NCBI RefSeq assembly: GCF_034424175.1
Contig: NZ_CP139986.1
Coordinates: 2,232,001-2,296,000 of the forward strand
DNA length: 64,000 bases
Origin: Kluyvera intermedia
Lineage (GTDB): Bacteria > Pseudomonadota > Gammaproteobacteria > Enterobacterales > Enterobacteriaceae
Reading direction: 5' to 3'
In this document: piece after piece, positions 1 to 8,155 of the stretch
How positions within the stretch are numbered: position 1 is the first letter of the stretch
How the letters are laid out: the number at the start of each line of letters is the position of its first letter
Notes under the pieces: model-generated
What the model was told of the DNA's origin: nothing
Seen by the model: only the letters and a program-made list of their open reading frames with translations
Databases searched by the model: none
Translations under genes and position numbers: made by a program

Positions 1-608
1 GACGTATCTCCCTGATGGTTGGGGTTGCGGCGGCGCTGGTGGCCGTGGTGCTGGGGACATTGTATGGCTCACTTTCCGGTTATCTGGGCGGTAAAGTCGA
101 CTCAGTAATGATGCGTATTCTGGAAATCCTCAACTCCTTCCCGTTTATGTTCTTCGTTATTCTGCTGGTGACCTTCTTTGGCCAAAACATCCTGCTGATT
201 TTTGTGGCTATCGGGATGGTGTCATGGCTGGATATGGCCCGTATCGTACGCGGCCAGACGTTGAGCCTGAAGCGTAAAGAGTTTATCGAAGCCGCGCAGG
301 TTGGTGGTGTCTCCACCTTCAACATTGTGGTTCGTCATATTGTGCCAAATGTCCTGGGTGTGGTGGTGGTGTACGCCTCGCTGTTAGTGCCAAGCATGAT
401 TTTATTTGAATCCTTCCTGAGTTTCCTGGGGCTGGGCACGCAAGAGCCGCTCAGTAGTTGGGGCGCGCTGTTAAGTGATGGTGCTAACTCGATGGAAGTG
501 TCTGCGTGGCTGCTGCTGTTCCCGGCCGGGTTCCTGGTCGTGACGCTGTTTTGTTTTAACTTTATCGGCGATGGCTTGCGTGATGCCCTCGACCCGAAAG
601 ACCGTTAA
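1..608 (+). CDS. oppC: Oligopeptide ABC transporter permease OppC (3' part)
   Basis: The gene enters from the left edge; the first full codon starts at base 3. The visible 200 or so residues are the C-terminal two thirds of a binding-protein-dependent transport permease of the inner membrane, which pairs with OppB to form the channel for oligopeptides. The EAA-type cytoplasmic loop that contacts the ATPases is visible (EAAQVGG followed about 10 residues later by a conserved Pro), with several hydrophobic membrane segments around it. The sequence closely follows E. coli OppC to its usual end DPKDR. oppD follows after 11 bases, so this is the middle of the opp operon; oppA and oppB would lie to the left. 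Confidence 0.97.
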   Translation, partial: RISLMVGVAAALVAVVLGTLYGSLSGYLGGKVDSVMMRILEILNSFPFMFFVILLVTFFGQNILLIFVAIGMVSWLDMARIVRGQTLSLKRKEFIEAAQVGGVSTFNIVVRHIVPNVLGVVVVYASLLVPSMILFESFLSFLGLGTQEPLSSWGALLSDGANSMEVSAWLLLFPAGFLVVTLFCFNFIGDGLRDALDPKDR

Positions 609-619
609 GGAGTGTTGCC

Positions 620-1615
620 ATGAGCATAATTGAAACGGCAACAGCATCGCAGCGACTGCTGGACGTAAAAGATCTGCGCGTGACCTTTAAAACGCCAGAT
701 GGTGATGTCACCGCCGTCAATGATCTTAACTTTAGCCTGCGCGCGGGCGAAACATTAGGGATTGTCGGTGAGTCGGGCTCCGGTAAGTCGCAGACCGCAT
801 TTGCACTGATGGGCCTGTTGGCTAGCAATGGACGGATTGGTGGTTCGGCGCTGTTTAATGGCAAACAGATCCTAAACCTGCCTGAGCGCGAGCTGAACAC
901 ATTGCGCGCTGAACAGATTTCGATGATTTTCCAGGACCCGATGACCTCGCTCAACCCGTATATGCGGGTCGGCGAGCAACTGATGGAAGTCCTGATGTTG
1001 CATAAAGGCATGGGGAAAGCCGAAGCATTTGAAGAGTCAGTCAGAATGCTGGATGCGGTCAAAATGCCTGAAGCGCGCAAACGTATGAAGATGTATCCGC
1101 ATGAATTCTCCGGCGGTATGCGCCAGCGTGTGATGATTGCGATGGCACTTATGTGCCGTCCGAAACTGTTGATTGCTGATGAACCGACGACAGCGCTTGA
1201 TGTGACCGTACAGGCACAGATTATGACGCTTCTGAACGAACTTAAACGCGAGTTCAATACCGCCATTATCATGATTACCCACGATCTCGGTGTTGTTGCC
1301 GGTATCTGCGACAAAGTGCTGGTCATGTATGCAGGACGGACAATGGAATACGGAAACGCACGGGATGTGTTCTATCATCCCGCTCACCCTTATTCCATCG
1401 GCTTGCTCAATGCGGTACCGCGTCTTGATGCGGAAGGTGAATCTCTGCTGACGATCCCCGGTAATCCACCAAACTTACTGCGCTTGCCCGCGGGTTGCCC
1501 CTTCCAACCTCGTTGTCCGCATGCGATGGAAGCGTGTAACAGCGCACCGCCGCTGGAAGAGTTTGCGCCAGGCCGCTTGCGAGCCTGCTTTAGAACCGTG
1601 GGGGAGCTGGTATGA
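620..1615 (+). CDS. oppD: Oligopeptide ABC transporter ATPase OppD
   Basis: One of two ATPase subunits that drive oligopeptide uptake through OppBC. Walker A (GESGSGKS), the ABC signature (FSGGMRQR), Walker B (LLIADEPTTALD) and the switch His (MITHD) are all present. The C-terminal oligopeptide/dipeptide domain carries the Cys-rich CPFQPRCPHAMEAC segment typical of this subfamily, where an Fe-S cluster has been proposed. It is 331 residues, a few shorter than E. coli OppD because of a shorter N-terminal tail. The ATG has an AAGGAG ribosome site that overlaps the oppC stop. It overlaps oppF by 4 bases (ATGA), which suggests translational coupling. Confidence 0.97.
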   Translation: MSIIETATASQRLLDVKDLRVTFKTPDGDVTAVNDLNFSLRAGETLGIVGESGSGKSQTAFALMGLLASNGRIGGSALFNGKQILNLPERELNTLRAEQISMIFQDPMTSLNPYMRVGEQLMEVLMLHKGMGKAEAFEESVRMLDAVKMPEARKRMKMYPHEFSGGMRQRVMIAMALMCRPKLLIADEPTTALDVTVQAQIMTLLNELKREFNTAIIMITHDLGVVAGICDKVLVMYAGRTMEYGNARDVFYHPAHPYSIGLLNAVPRLDAEGESLLTIPGNPPNLLRLPAGCPFQPRCPHAMEACNSAPPLEEFAPGRLRACFRTVGELV

Positions 1616-2616
1616 GCGCTGTGACTGACGAAAGAAAAATTCTGCTTGAGATTGCAGATTTAAAAGTCCACTTCGAGATTAAAGATGGCAAACAGTGGTT
1701 CTGGCAGCCGCCAAAATCGCTTAAAGCAGTCGATGGTGTGACGCTTCGCCTGTATGAAGGTGAAACGCTGGGCGTAGTGGGCGAGTCAGGTTGTGGGAAA
1801 TCGACCTTTGCCCGCGCGATTATTGGCCTGGTCAAAGCCACTGAAGGGAAAGTTGCCTGGCTGGGCAAAGATTTACTGGGGATGAAGCCAAGCGAATGGC
1901 GTGAAGTACGCAGCGATATCCAGATGATTTTTCAGGATCCGCTGGCATCACTAAACCCGCGTATGACCATCGGTGAAATTATTGCTGAGCCGTTGCGGAC
2001 TTATTACCCAAAAATGTCACGCCAGGAAGTCCGCGACAAAGTGAAAACCATGATGATGAAGGTGGGGTTGCTGCCCAATCTCGTCAACCGTTACCCGCAT
2101 GAGTTTTCTGGCGGCCAGTGTCAGCGTATCGGGATTGCCCGGGCACTTATCCTTGAACCGAAGCTGATTATCTGTGATGAACCTGTTTCGGCGCTGGACG
2201 TTTCTATCCAGGCTCAGGTCGTCAACTTACTCCAGCAATTGCAGCGTGAGATGGGTTTATCGCTTATCTTTATCGCCCACGACCTGGCGGTGGTAAAACA
2301 CATTTCTGACCGTGTACTGGTGATGTATTTGGGACATGCGGTTGAACTCGGCACTTATGATGAGGTGTACAACAACCCGTTGCACCCTTACACCAAAGCG
2401 CTGATGTCCGCCGTACCGGTTCCTGATCCCGATCTGGAGCAGAATAAAACCATTCAACTGCTGGAAGGGGAACTCCCTTCACCAATCAACCCACCGTCTG
2501 GATGTGTATTTCGAACCCGCTGTCCGTTGGCTGGGCCGGAATGTGCAAAAACGCGTCCTCTCCTTGAGGGCAGTTTCCGTCACGCGGTTTCCTGTCTGAA
2601 GGTTGACCCGTTATAA
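1612..2616 (+). CDS. oppF: Oligopeptide ABC transporter ATPase OppF
   Basis: Second ATPase of the oligopeptide importer, partner of OppD. Walker A (GESGCGKST), signature (FSGGQCQR), Walker B (LIICDEPVSALD) and the switch His (FIAHDLAVV) are intact, and the C-terminal Cys-rich oligopeptide domain (FRTRCPLAGPEC) is present. The 334-residue length matches the family. The start overlaps the oppD stop as ATGA. It is the last gene of the opp operon: a strong rho-independent terminator follows within 10 bases. Confidence 0.97.
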   Translation: MSAVTDERKILLEIADLKVHFEIKDGKQWFWQPPKSLKAVDGVTLRLYEGETLGVVGESGCGKSTFARAIIGLVKATEGKVAWLGKDLLGMKPSEWREVRSDIQMIFQDPLASLNPRMTIGEIIAEPLRTYYPKMSRQEVRDKVKTMMMKVGLLPNLVNRYPHEFSGGQCQRIGIARALILEPKLIICDEPVSALDVSIQAQVVNLLQQLQREMGLSLIFIAHDLAVVKHISDRVLVMYLGHAVELGTYDEVYNNPLHPYTKALMSAVPVPDPDLEQNKTIQLLEGELPSPINPPSGCVFRTRCPLAGPECAKTRPLLEGSFRHAVSCLKVDPL

Positions 2617-2622
2617 TCGTCA

Positions 2623-2649
2623 GGGCTGGCATGTTGCCGGCCCTTTTTT
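2623..2649 (+). terminator. Terminator of the opp operon
   Basis: An 8-bp stem, GGGCTGGC paired with GCCGGCCC (one G-U pair), with a 5-base loop, is followed by a run of seven T. It begins 6 bases after the oppF stop codon. Confidence 0.9.
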
Positions 2650-2667
2650 ATTACGAGGTTACAACGA

Positions 2668-3504
2668 GTGACTATTAGCGCTCTGCGCCAACGTCTTTAT
2701 CATCTTTTATTTGATCAGCGCACCCATTCCAGCCGCCGTTTTGAAGCGCTGTGCGGCCTGTTTGCCCTATTAAGCGTGATCGTCATCTTTATTGAGTCAG
2801 GCATCGGTACAACTTATCACCTGACTTACGATCAATGGCACGCTTTTGTCTGGCTGGAAGTTGCCTTTACGCTGGTCTTTACCCTGGAATATTGTCTGCG
2901 GGTGTTTTGCTGGCCGCAGCCTGCACGCTATGTTTTTAGTTTCTGGGGATTTATAGACCTGGCGACGATATTGCCGTTTTACGTCATTATGCTGTGGCCG
3001 CAAATTGGGGTGGAATACCTCTTTGCCTGGCGAGCAATGCGCGTGATCCGCGTTCTGCGTATTCTGAAAATATTGCGCTTAATGCCAGCGCTCAATAGCC
3101 TGTGGGGTGCCATTGTTAATTCCCGCCATCAGCTAATTATCTTCTATGCGTTTATCAGTATCGTGATGATTGTGGCAGGCGCACTGATGTATGGCATTGA
3201 AGGGCCGGTAAATGGATTTACTACGCTCAGTACTTCAGTCTATTGGGCTATAGTGACGGTGACAACGGTGGGCTATGGCGATATTACACCGCATACCGCT
3301 CCGGGCAGGATGGTGGCGTCGTTGCTGATATTAATTGGTTACTCGGTTATCGCGATCCCAACGGGAATTATTAGCGCGCAGATGACAAGTGAGTTTCAAA
3401 AGCGGCGTCAGGAGCGGGTATGTCCACATTGTAAGCAGCGAGATCATGAACCTCGTGCGCATTATTGCAATGCGTGTGGTACTGCACTACCGAATCAAAA
3501 GTGA
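2668..3504 (+). CDS. Six-TM voltage-gated-type potassium channel with C-terminal zinc ribbon
   Basis: A 278-residue inner-membrane ion channel. The layout is S1 to S6: S4 is an arginine ladder at about 122-139 (RxxRVIRVLRILKILR), the K+ selectivity filter TVGYGD is at 200-205, and the S6 helix is at about 213-236. The tail has a CxxC...CxxC zinc-ribbon motif (Cys252, 255, 267, 270) in place of the RCK domain of E. coli Kch. The start is GTG, supported by ACGAGG 9 bases upstream. It is a single gene between the opp terminator and a bidirectional terminator. E. coli keeps its different kch gene on the other side of cls, so this is not simple orthology. K+ conduction is inferred from the filter; the physiological role is unknown. 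Confidence 0.85.
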   Translation: MTISALRQRLYHLLFDQRTHSSRRFEALCGLFALLSVIVIFIESGIGTTYHLTYDQWHAFVWLEVAFTLVFTLEYCLRVFCWPQPARYVFSFWGFIDLATILPFYVIMLWPQIGVEYLFAWRAMRVIRVLRILKILRLMPALNSLWGAIVNSRHQLIIFYAFISIVMIVAGALMYGIEGPVNGFTTLSTSVYWAIVTVTTVGYGDITPHTAPGRMVASLLILIGYSVIAIPTGIISAQMTSEFQKRRQERVCPHCKQRDHEPRAHYCNACGTALPNQK

Positions 3505-3531
3505 AGTCGCTCGGTGAAGCGCTCACTGGAA

Positions 3532-3552
3532 AAGGGCAGCTTCGCTGCCCTT
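3532..3552. terminator. Bidirectional terminator between the channel gene and yciU
   Basis: AAGGGCAGC and GCTGCCCTT form a 9-bp perfect stem with a TTC loop. It lies between the convergent channel gene (+) and yciU (-) and can serve both. Confidence 0.7.
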
Positions 3553-3559
3553 AATCTCG

Positions 3560-3889
3560 CTACTCGCGCCAGAGAATATGGCAGAGTTTGTGATCTTTTT
3601 CGCGGCACAGCAAAACGCGCGCGAAAACATCATTAAGTTCGCCACCATCAGTCTCAGCCAGACCAATGACCACTTCAGCGAAGAAATCTGGATTCAGGTC
3701 GAAATCGACGTGTTCCTGCCAGTCTTCTGCTGGATCGAAAAGCTCAGCGCCGCCGCGTTCTTCAAACTGCAGGTTGAACAGAATAATATCAGCAGGGTCG
3801 AGGTTATCGCCCGCCAGCTCGAGAAAAATGTCATAAGCCTGCTCGAGTGTTTCGTCTTCGGTCAGGCGATTATTTAAATCCATATCCAT
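3560..3889 (-). CDS. yciU: YciU, DUF440 acidic DNA-mimic-type protein
   Basis: A 109-residue, strongly acidic soluble protein of the DUF440 (YciU/HI1450) family, whose members have been proposed to mimic double-stranded DNA by surface charge. Asp and Glu are abundant throughout (for example LTEDETLEQ and FDPAEDWQEHVDFDL). The length is that of the family. It lies directly downstream of clsA on the same strand, 33 bases after the clsA stop would be reached in reverse, as in E. coli. The exact cellular role is not established. Confidence 0.93.
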   Translation of the reverse strand: MDMDLNNRLTEDETLEQAYDIFLELAGDNLDPADIILFNLQFEERGGAELFDPAEDWQEHVDFDLNPDFFAEVVIGLAETDGGELNDVFARVLLCREKDHKLCHILWRE

Positions 3890-3922
3890 GATGACTACCT
3901 GTTAAATACTGTTGGGCACGTT

Positions 3923-5383
3923 TTACAGCAACGGACTGAAGAAGTAAAACAGTCGCTCGGCAAGACGATGCCAGAACGGGCGTTTTACCCACAGACGCGC
4001 ATCGAGTAAGCGAGAACGGGAAATATAATCGTCTTGTACAGCGGCGAGATCGGCACCAAACCCGGCATCATCGATAACCAGGGTAATTTCAAAGTTGAGC
4101 CACAAACTACGCATATCGAGGTTTACCGTGCCGACAAGACTCAGTTCGCCGTCAACCAGCACGCTCTTGGTGTGCAACAGGCCGCCTTCAAATTGGTAAA
4201 TTTTGACCCCTGCCTCTAGCAGCTCAGTAAAGAACGCACGGCTTGCCCAACCCACCAACACGGAGTCATTTTTACGCGGCATGATAATACTCACATCAAC
4301 ACCGCGTTGAGCTGCGGTGCAGATAGCGTGCAGCAGATCATCGCTCGGAACGAAGTAGGGGGTGGTCATGATCAGGTATTCGCGGGCGGAATAGGCAGCG
4401 GTCAGCAAAGCCTGATGAATCAAATCTTCCGGGAAACCGGGACCTGAGGCGATAGTCTGAATGGTGTGTCCGCTGGCTTCTTCAAACGGCATAATATTGA
4501 GATCGGGTGTGGGCGGTAAAATACGTTTACCGGTTTCAATTTCCCAATCACAGGAATACACAATCCCCATGCCAGTAGCGATAGGGCCTTCCATACGCGC
4601 CATCAGATCAATCCACTGACCCACACCGGAATCTTGTTTAAAGAAGCGTGGGTCGACCATATTCATACTGCCCGTGTAGGCAATGTAATTATCCACCATG
4701 ATCATTTTACGGTGCTGGCGTAAATCCATGCGTCGTAAAAACACACGCATTAAATTAACTTTGAGCGCCTCAACAACCTCAACACCCGCATTGCGCATCA
4801 TGGCGGCCCATGGGCTGCGGAAAAAGGCCACGCTGCCGGCTGAATCGAGCATCAAACGACAATGTACACCTCGGCGAGCAGCGGCCATCAGCGATTCCGC
4901 GACCTGATCGGCCATCCCGCCGGGTTGCCAGATATAGAAGACCATCTCAATATTGTGCCGCGCCAGTTGGATATCACGAATGATAGCCTGCATAACGTCA
5001 TCGGTTTCTGTGAGCAACTGCAATTGATTGCCTTTCAACCCGGCAATGCCCTGTCGACGTTCGCATAGCTTAAAGAGAGAGGAGGCAACCTGACTGTTGT
5101 CTTGTGCGAAAATATGTTCACAGGATTTAAGGTCGTTAAGCCATTTTGCCGTTGAGGGCCACATGGCGCGAGCACGCTCGGCGCGCCGTTTTCCTAAGTG
5201 AAGTTCGCCCAGAGAAAGATAGGCGATGATGCCGACCAGCGGCAGAATATAGATGATAAGCAACCAGGCCATGGCAGACGGTACGGCACGGCGTTTCATC
5301 AAGATGCGTAATGTTACCCCGGCGATTAACAACCAATACCCCAGAATAGCCATCCAACTTACTACGGTGTAGACGGTTGTCAT
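3923..5383 (-). CDS. clsA: Cardiolipin synthase A
   Basis: Makes cardiolipin from two phosphatidylglycerol molecules at the inner membrane. There are two N-terminal membrane helices (within residues 1-60) and two phospholipase-D HKD motifs: HRKMIMVDN...GSMN and HTKSVLVDG...GTVN. With the start at MTTVYT the protein is 486 residues, exactly the E. coli length. An upstream in-frame ATG at 5431 would add 16 residues, but the chosen ATG has AAGGAT about 10 bases upstream and begins where homologues begin. It is followed by yciU on the same strand. Confidence 0.96.
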   Translation of the reverse strand: MTTVYTVVSWMAILGYWLLIAGVTLRILMKRRAVPSAMAWLLIIYILPLVGIIAYLSLGELHLGKRRAERARAMWPSTAKWLNDLKSCEHIFAQDNSQVASSLFKLCERRQGIAGLKGNQLQLLTETDDVMQAIIRDIQLARHNIEMVFYIWQPGGMADQVAESLMAAARRGVHCRLMLDSAGSVAFFRSPWAAMMRNAGVEVVEALKVNLMRVFLRRMDLRQHRKMIMVDNYIAYTGSMNMVDPRFFKQDSGVGQWIDLMARMEGPIATGMGIVYSCDWEIETGKRILPPTPDLNIMPFEEASGHTIQTIASGPGFPEDLIHQALLTAAYSAREYLIMTTPYFVPSDDLLHAICTAAQRGVDVSIIMPRKNDSVLVGWASRAFFTELLEAGVKIYQFEGGLLHTKSVLVDGELSLVGTVNLDMRSLWLNFEITLVIDDAGFGADLAAVQDDYISRSRLLDARLWVKRPFWHRLAERLFYFFSPLL

Positions 5384-5527
5384 ATTTCGAAAATCCTTTT
5401 GAAAGCCAGTTGTTATGAGTTTACGCATCAAGCGGCATCTGGCAAATAAAAACGCAATGAGAAAGCACTGGTCAGCCTAAAGCAAGAAGCTATAATGAGG
5501 CGTCTTTTTTTTGAAAGAGCATTAGAA

Positions 5528-5701
5528 ATGAAGCGTAGTAGACCCGAAGTGGGGCGCTGGCGGATGCTGAGACAGGCAAGCCGCCGTAAATCGCGTTGGC
5601 TGGAATCTCAGTCTCGTCGAAATATGCGCATCCATTCTATCAGAAAGTATCTTGGCAGCCGGCAGCGCAATTGCCTGCTTTTTGCTATCTACGATCTCTG
5701 A
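5528..5701 (+). CDS. yciY: YciY small basic protein
   Basis: A 57-residue, very Arg/Lys-rich protein (MKRSRPEVGRWRM..., then RRKSRW and SRRNMRIHSIRK) that matches E. coli YciY in length and motif. It is divergent from clsA, with 144 bases between the starts. An upstream in-frame ATG at 5495 is less likely because homology begins at MKRSR. Function is unknown; the charge suggests nucleic acid or membrane-surface contact, which is only a guess. Confidence 0.8.
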   Translation: MKRSRPEVGRWRMLRQASRRKSRWLESQSRRNMRIHSIRKYLGSRQRNCLLFAIYDL

Positions 5702-5711
5702 TAATGAAAAA

Positions 5712-5740
5712 GGGCACCGTTAATGGTGCCCTCAGTTTTT
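5712..5740. terminator. Bidirectional terminator between yciY and yciI
   Basis: GGGCACC and GGTGCCC form a 7-bp stem with a 6-base loop. T-rich sequence follows on the plus strand and an A-run precedes it (T-run on the minus strand), so it can end both convergent genes. Confidence 0.8.
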
Positions 5741-5764
5741 CTGCCAGGCTTATACCTGCGCGAA

Positions 5765-6061
5765 TCAGAATACTTTTTTATACGGTTTAACCGCCACCTG
5801 CTGGTAAACCCCCGCCGCGACATACGGATCGTCCTGAGCCCATGACTGAGCTGCTTCCAGAGATTCAAACTCAGCAATCACCGTCGAACCACTAAAACCA
5901 GCGGCACCCGGATCGTTGCTGTCTACAGCAGGCATCGGGCCTGCGGTAAGCAGTCGACCTTCATCATGCAGTAATTGCAGACGGGCCAGATGGGCAGGAC
6001 GAACGGAGAGACGTTTTTCAAGAGAGTCGGCGATATCCTGGGCATAAATGACATAAAGCAC
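5765..6061 (-). CDS. yciI: YciI-family protein
   Basis: A 98-residue dimeric alpha-beta barrel protein of the YCII family, nearly identical in pattern to E. coli YciI (MLYVIYAQD...SLEKRLSVRPAHL...). The family's conserved His and Asp are present (RPAHLARL; the later DPYV). No enzymatic activity is firmly known for it. It lies upstream of and divergent from tonB, as in E. coli. Confidence 0.95.
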   Translation of the reverse strand: MLYVIYAQDIADSLEKRLSVRPAHLARLQLLHDEGRLLTAGPMPAVDSNDPGAAGFSGSTVIAEFESLEAAQSWAQDDPYVAAGVYQQVAVKPYKKVF

Positions 6062-6215
6062 GGGCGGAACTCCTGTTTAAATAATTTGCGGATCACGGTA
6101 AGGCAAAGCGGCATTGACTGCAATGCAAAGTTTTCTTGAGCCCTAAAGTCGCGATCCTGCGCGTTTTTTTTGGTCAACTACGGGATAAAGTTGACCCAAG
6201 ATAAGATGTCTTATT

Positions 6216-6234
6216 GAATATGATTGCTATTTGC
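6216..6234 (+). promoter_or_regulatory. Probable Fur-binding site upstream of tonB
   Basis: GAATATGATTGCTATTTGC partly matches the Fur consensus and lies at the position where E. coli tonB has its Fur-controlled promoter. The match is imperfect, so the call rests on both sequence and context. Confidence 0.45.
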
Positions 6235-6281
6235 ATTTAAAATCGAGTTCTCATTTTTCAACTGTAACGACTATGACTGCA

Positions 6282-6995
6282 ATGACCCTTGATTTACCTC
6301 GCCGCTTTCCGTGGCCGACGTTACTCTCTGTTGGTATCCACGTTGCCGTTGTGGCCGGTCTACTTTATACCTCGGTACATCAGGTTATTGAACTGCCCGC
6401 ACCTGCTCAACCCATCACTATCACGATGGTTGCGCCTGCAGATTTAGAGCCGCCTCAGGCAGTGGTTCAGCCACAACCTATCGTCGAGCCTGAACCAGAA
6501 CCTGAGCCGGAACCGATTCCTGAAGTACCGCAGGCGCCGGTTGTTATCCATAAGCCGAAACCTAAGCCGAAGCCAAAACCAAAACCGGTGAAGAAAGTAG
6601 AGCAGCCGAAACCAGAAGTGAAACCGGTTGAACAACGTCCTTTGTCGACAGTTAATCGTGATGCACCGCCAGCACGCTCTGTGGCGAACAACCTGCCGGA
6701 TGCCAGTGCACCATCGGTGAATGCACCTACCGGGCCACGAGCGCTAAATCGCCAGCAACCAGGCTACCCAACGCGCGCGCAAGCATTGCGTATTGAAGGG
6801 AAAGTGCGGGTGAAATTTGATGTGACGGCCGATGGTCGTGTTGATAACGTTGAAATTCTCTCGGCGCAACCGTCGAACATGTTTGAACGTGATGTCAAAA
6901 CGGCGATGCGCAAATGGCGCTATGAAGCGGGTAAACCCGGTACCGGGCTTATCATGAATATTGAATTCCGCCTGAAAGGCGTGCAGATGAACTAA
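6282..6995 (+). CDS. tonB: Energy transducer TonB
   Basis: Couples the proton motive force, through ExbB and ExbD, to outer-membrane receptors for siderophores and vitamin B12. It has an N-terminal membrane anchor (residues about 12-32, including the conserved SxxxH), a long periplasmic Pro-rich spacer with Glu-Pro repeats (about 78-90) then Lys-Pro repeats (about 103-120), and a C-terminal domain with YPxxAxxxxIEGxVxVxFxV. 237 residues from MTLDLPRRF, as in E. coli; MTAM three codons upstream is an alternative start. It serves the BtuB-BtuCD B12 route, whose btuCED genes are also in this window. A strong terminator follows. Confidence 0.96.
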   Translation: MTLDLPRRFPWPTLLSVGIHVAVVAGLLYTSVHQVIELPAPAQPITITMVAPADLEPPQAVVQPQPIVEPEPEPEPEPIPEVPQAPVVIHKPKPKPKPKPKPVKKVEQPKPEVKPVEQRPLSTVNRDAPPARSVANNLPDASAPSVNAPTGPRALNRQQPGYPTRAQALRIEGKVRVKFDVTADGRVDNVEILSAQPSNMFERDVKTAMRKWRYEAGKPGTGLIMNIEFRLKGVQMN

Positions 6996-6998
6996 AAG

Positions 6999-7021
6999 AA
7001 GCCCCGAAAGGGGCTTTCTTT
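6999..7021. terminator. Terminator shared by tonB and yniA
   Basis: AAGCCCC and GGGGCTT form a 7-bp stem with a GAAA tetraloop, followed by TTCTTTTT. The convergent yniA stop abuts it, so it may also serve that gene. Confidence 0.85.
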
Positions 7022-7882
7022 TTATGCCGCTAACATCTTATCCAGCGCTTTCTGCGCCTCAACCAAATGTTGTCCCCCAAACAGGATCGCGCGGTTAATC
7101 AACGTGTAAAGCTGGTAAACCGGTTGGCGGTCGAGGAAATCGGCCGGGAGGGGCGATACGGATTGATAGCCATCGTATATCTGCGGGGGTTGATCAGGAT
7201 GCAGTGGCAGCATCGCCAGATCGCATTCTCGATCGCCCCAATAGCAGGCAGGATCAAAAATGTATGGGCCATTCGGCCCGAGAGCACAGTTGTTAGACCA
7301 CAGGTCGCCGTGCAGCAAAGAAGGCTGCGGCTGATGTGAGCTTAGGCGCTGCTGCACATGTTCAACAATAGAATCTATCTCACCAAATTTCATACCTTTT
7401 TCGGCGGCAAGCTCAAGCTGCCAACCAATTCGCTGTTCGGCAAAGAAATTAGACCAACGGCGTTGCCAGGCGTTAGGTTGTGGCGTCGTTGAGAGATCGT
7501 TGTCGAAGTCGAGGCCAAACTGCGGCTGATCGCTCCATTGGTGGAGATGTGCGAGCTGTTGCCCCAATAAAAAAGCGTTATGTGCATCGAGTGGGCGCGG
7601 CGGCAGGTATTCCATGACCAGGAAACTGTAGTCGCGGTCCGTTCCGACAACGAAAACTTCCGGAACGGTTACGGTATGGCTGCGGGAGAGTAGTTCAAGC
7701 TGGTCGGCCTCCGCAGTAAAAATAGGCAGTAATTCTCGTTCATCGCACTTCACGAAAAAATTTCGACCTGCGAACTTGAGGTGCCACGCGGCATGAATCT
7801 CTCCGCCTGGCAATTCAGTGCGCTGTTCGATTTCGCCACGTCCAAGTTGCTCACTTAACAGGCTACCGATCGTTTGCCACAT
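7022..7882 (-). CDS. yniA: YniA, fructosamine-kinase-family protein
   Basis: A cytoplasmic aminoglycoside/fructosamine-kinase-fold protein, 286 residues as in E. coli. Visible kinase elements are the N-lobe FFVKCDERE, the catalytic loop LLHGDLWSNN and the metal-binding FDPACYWGDRECDLAM. The family phosphorylates ketosamines for deglycation; the E. coli protein's substrate is less certain. The chosen ATG has GGGGAGAG 8 bases upstream; an upstream in-frame ATG at 7909 adds nine residues absent from homologues. It lies downstream of pfkB on the same strand, but its far neighbour here is tonB instead of yniBC. Confidence 0.94.
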   Translation of the reverse strand: MWQTIGSLLSEQLGRGEIEQRTELPGGEIHAAWHLKFAGRNFFVKCDERELLPIFTAEADQLELLSRSHTVTVPEVFVVGTDRDYSFLVMEYLPPRPLDAHNAFLLGQQLAHLHQWSDQPQFGLDFDNDLSTTPQPNAWQRRWSNFFAEQRIGWQLELAAEKGMKFGEIDSIVEHVQQRLSSHQPQPSLLHGDLWSNNCALGPNGPYIFDPACYWGDRECDLAMLPLHPDQPPQIYDGYQSVSPLPADFLDRQPVYQLYTLINRAILFGGQHLVEAQKALDKMLAA

Positions 7883-8155
7883 GATATCTCTCCCCATGTT
7901 TTTCGCCATATCATCAGGTTAGCGCACAAATACTGGGTAAAAATACGAGCTACACCGCACAACGGATAAAAAGAGTATACAAAACAGAGGTAAAGGCGCT
8001 GGTCCTCTAAGCTACTTCTATGGCCGCTCACCCATAGCGATGATGCATCAACGGCCACCTTGCACCCCATTGTTAACAATGGAGTTTTGTTAGCATAGTC
8101 GATTACGCTAATTTCGCGACTCACGGACAGGCCATGAGCCGCATATCATGAACAT

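Noticed and set aside
562..1326. 254-codon open frame antisense to oppD
   Set aside because: Complementary to conserved ABC ATPase motifs; Ser/Arg-rich shadow product.
6481..6625. Simple-sequence repeat in tonB
   Set aside because: The repeated CCNGAA and AANCCG triplet pairs encode the normal Glu-Pro/Lys-Pro spacer of TonB and are not a separate element.
7883..8155. Possible ydiZ between pfkB and yniA
   Set aside because: E. coli has ydiZ here, but no frame in this interval resembles it. A 16-bp palindrome (8067-8082) is present without a T-run.
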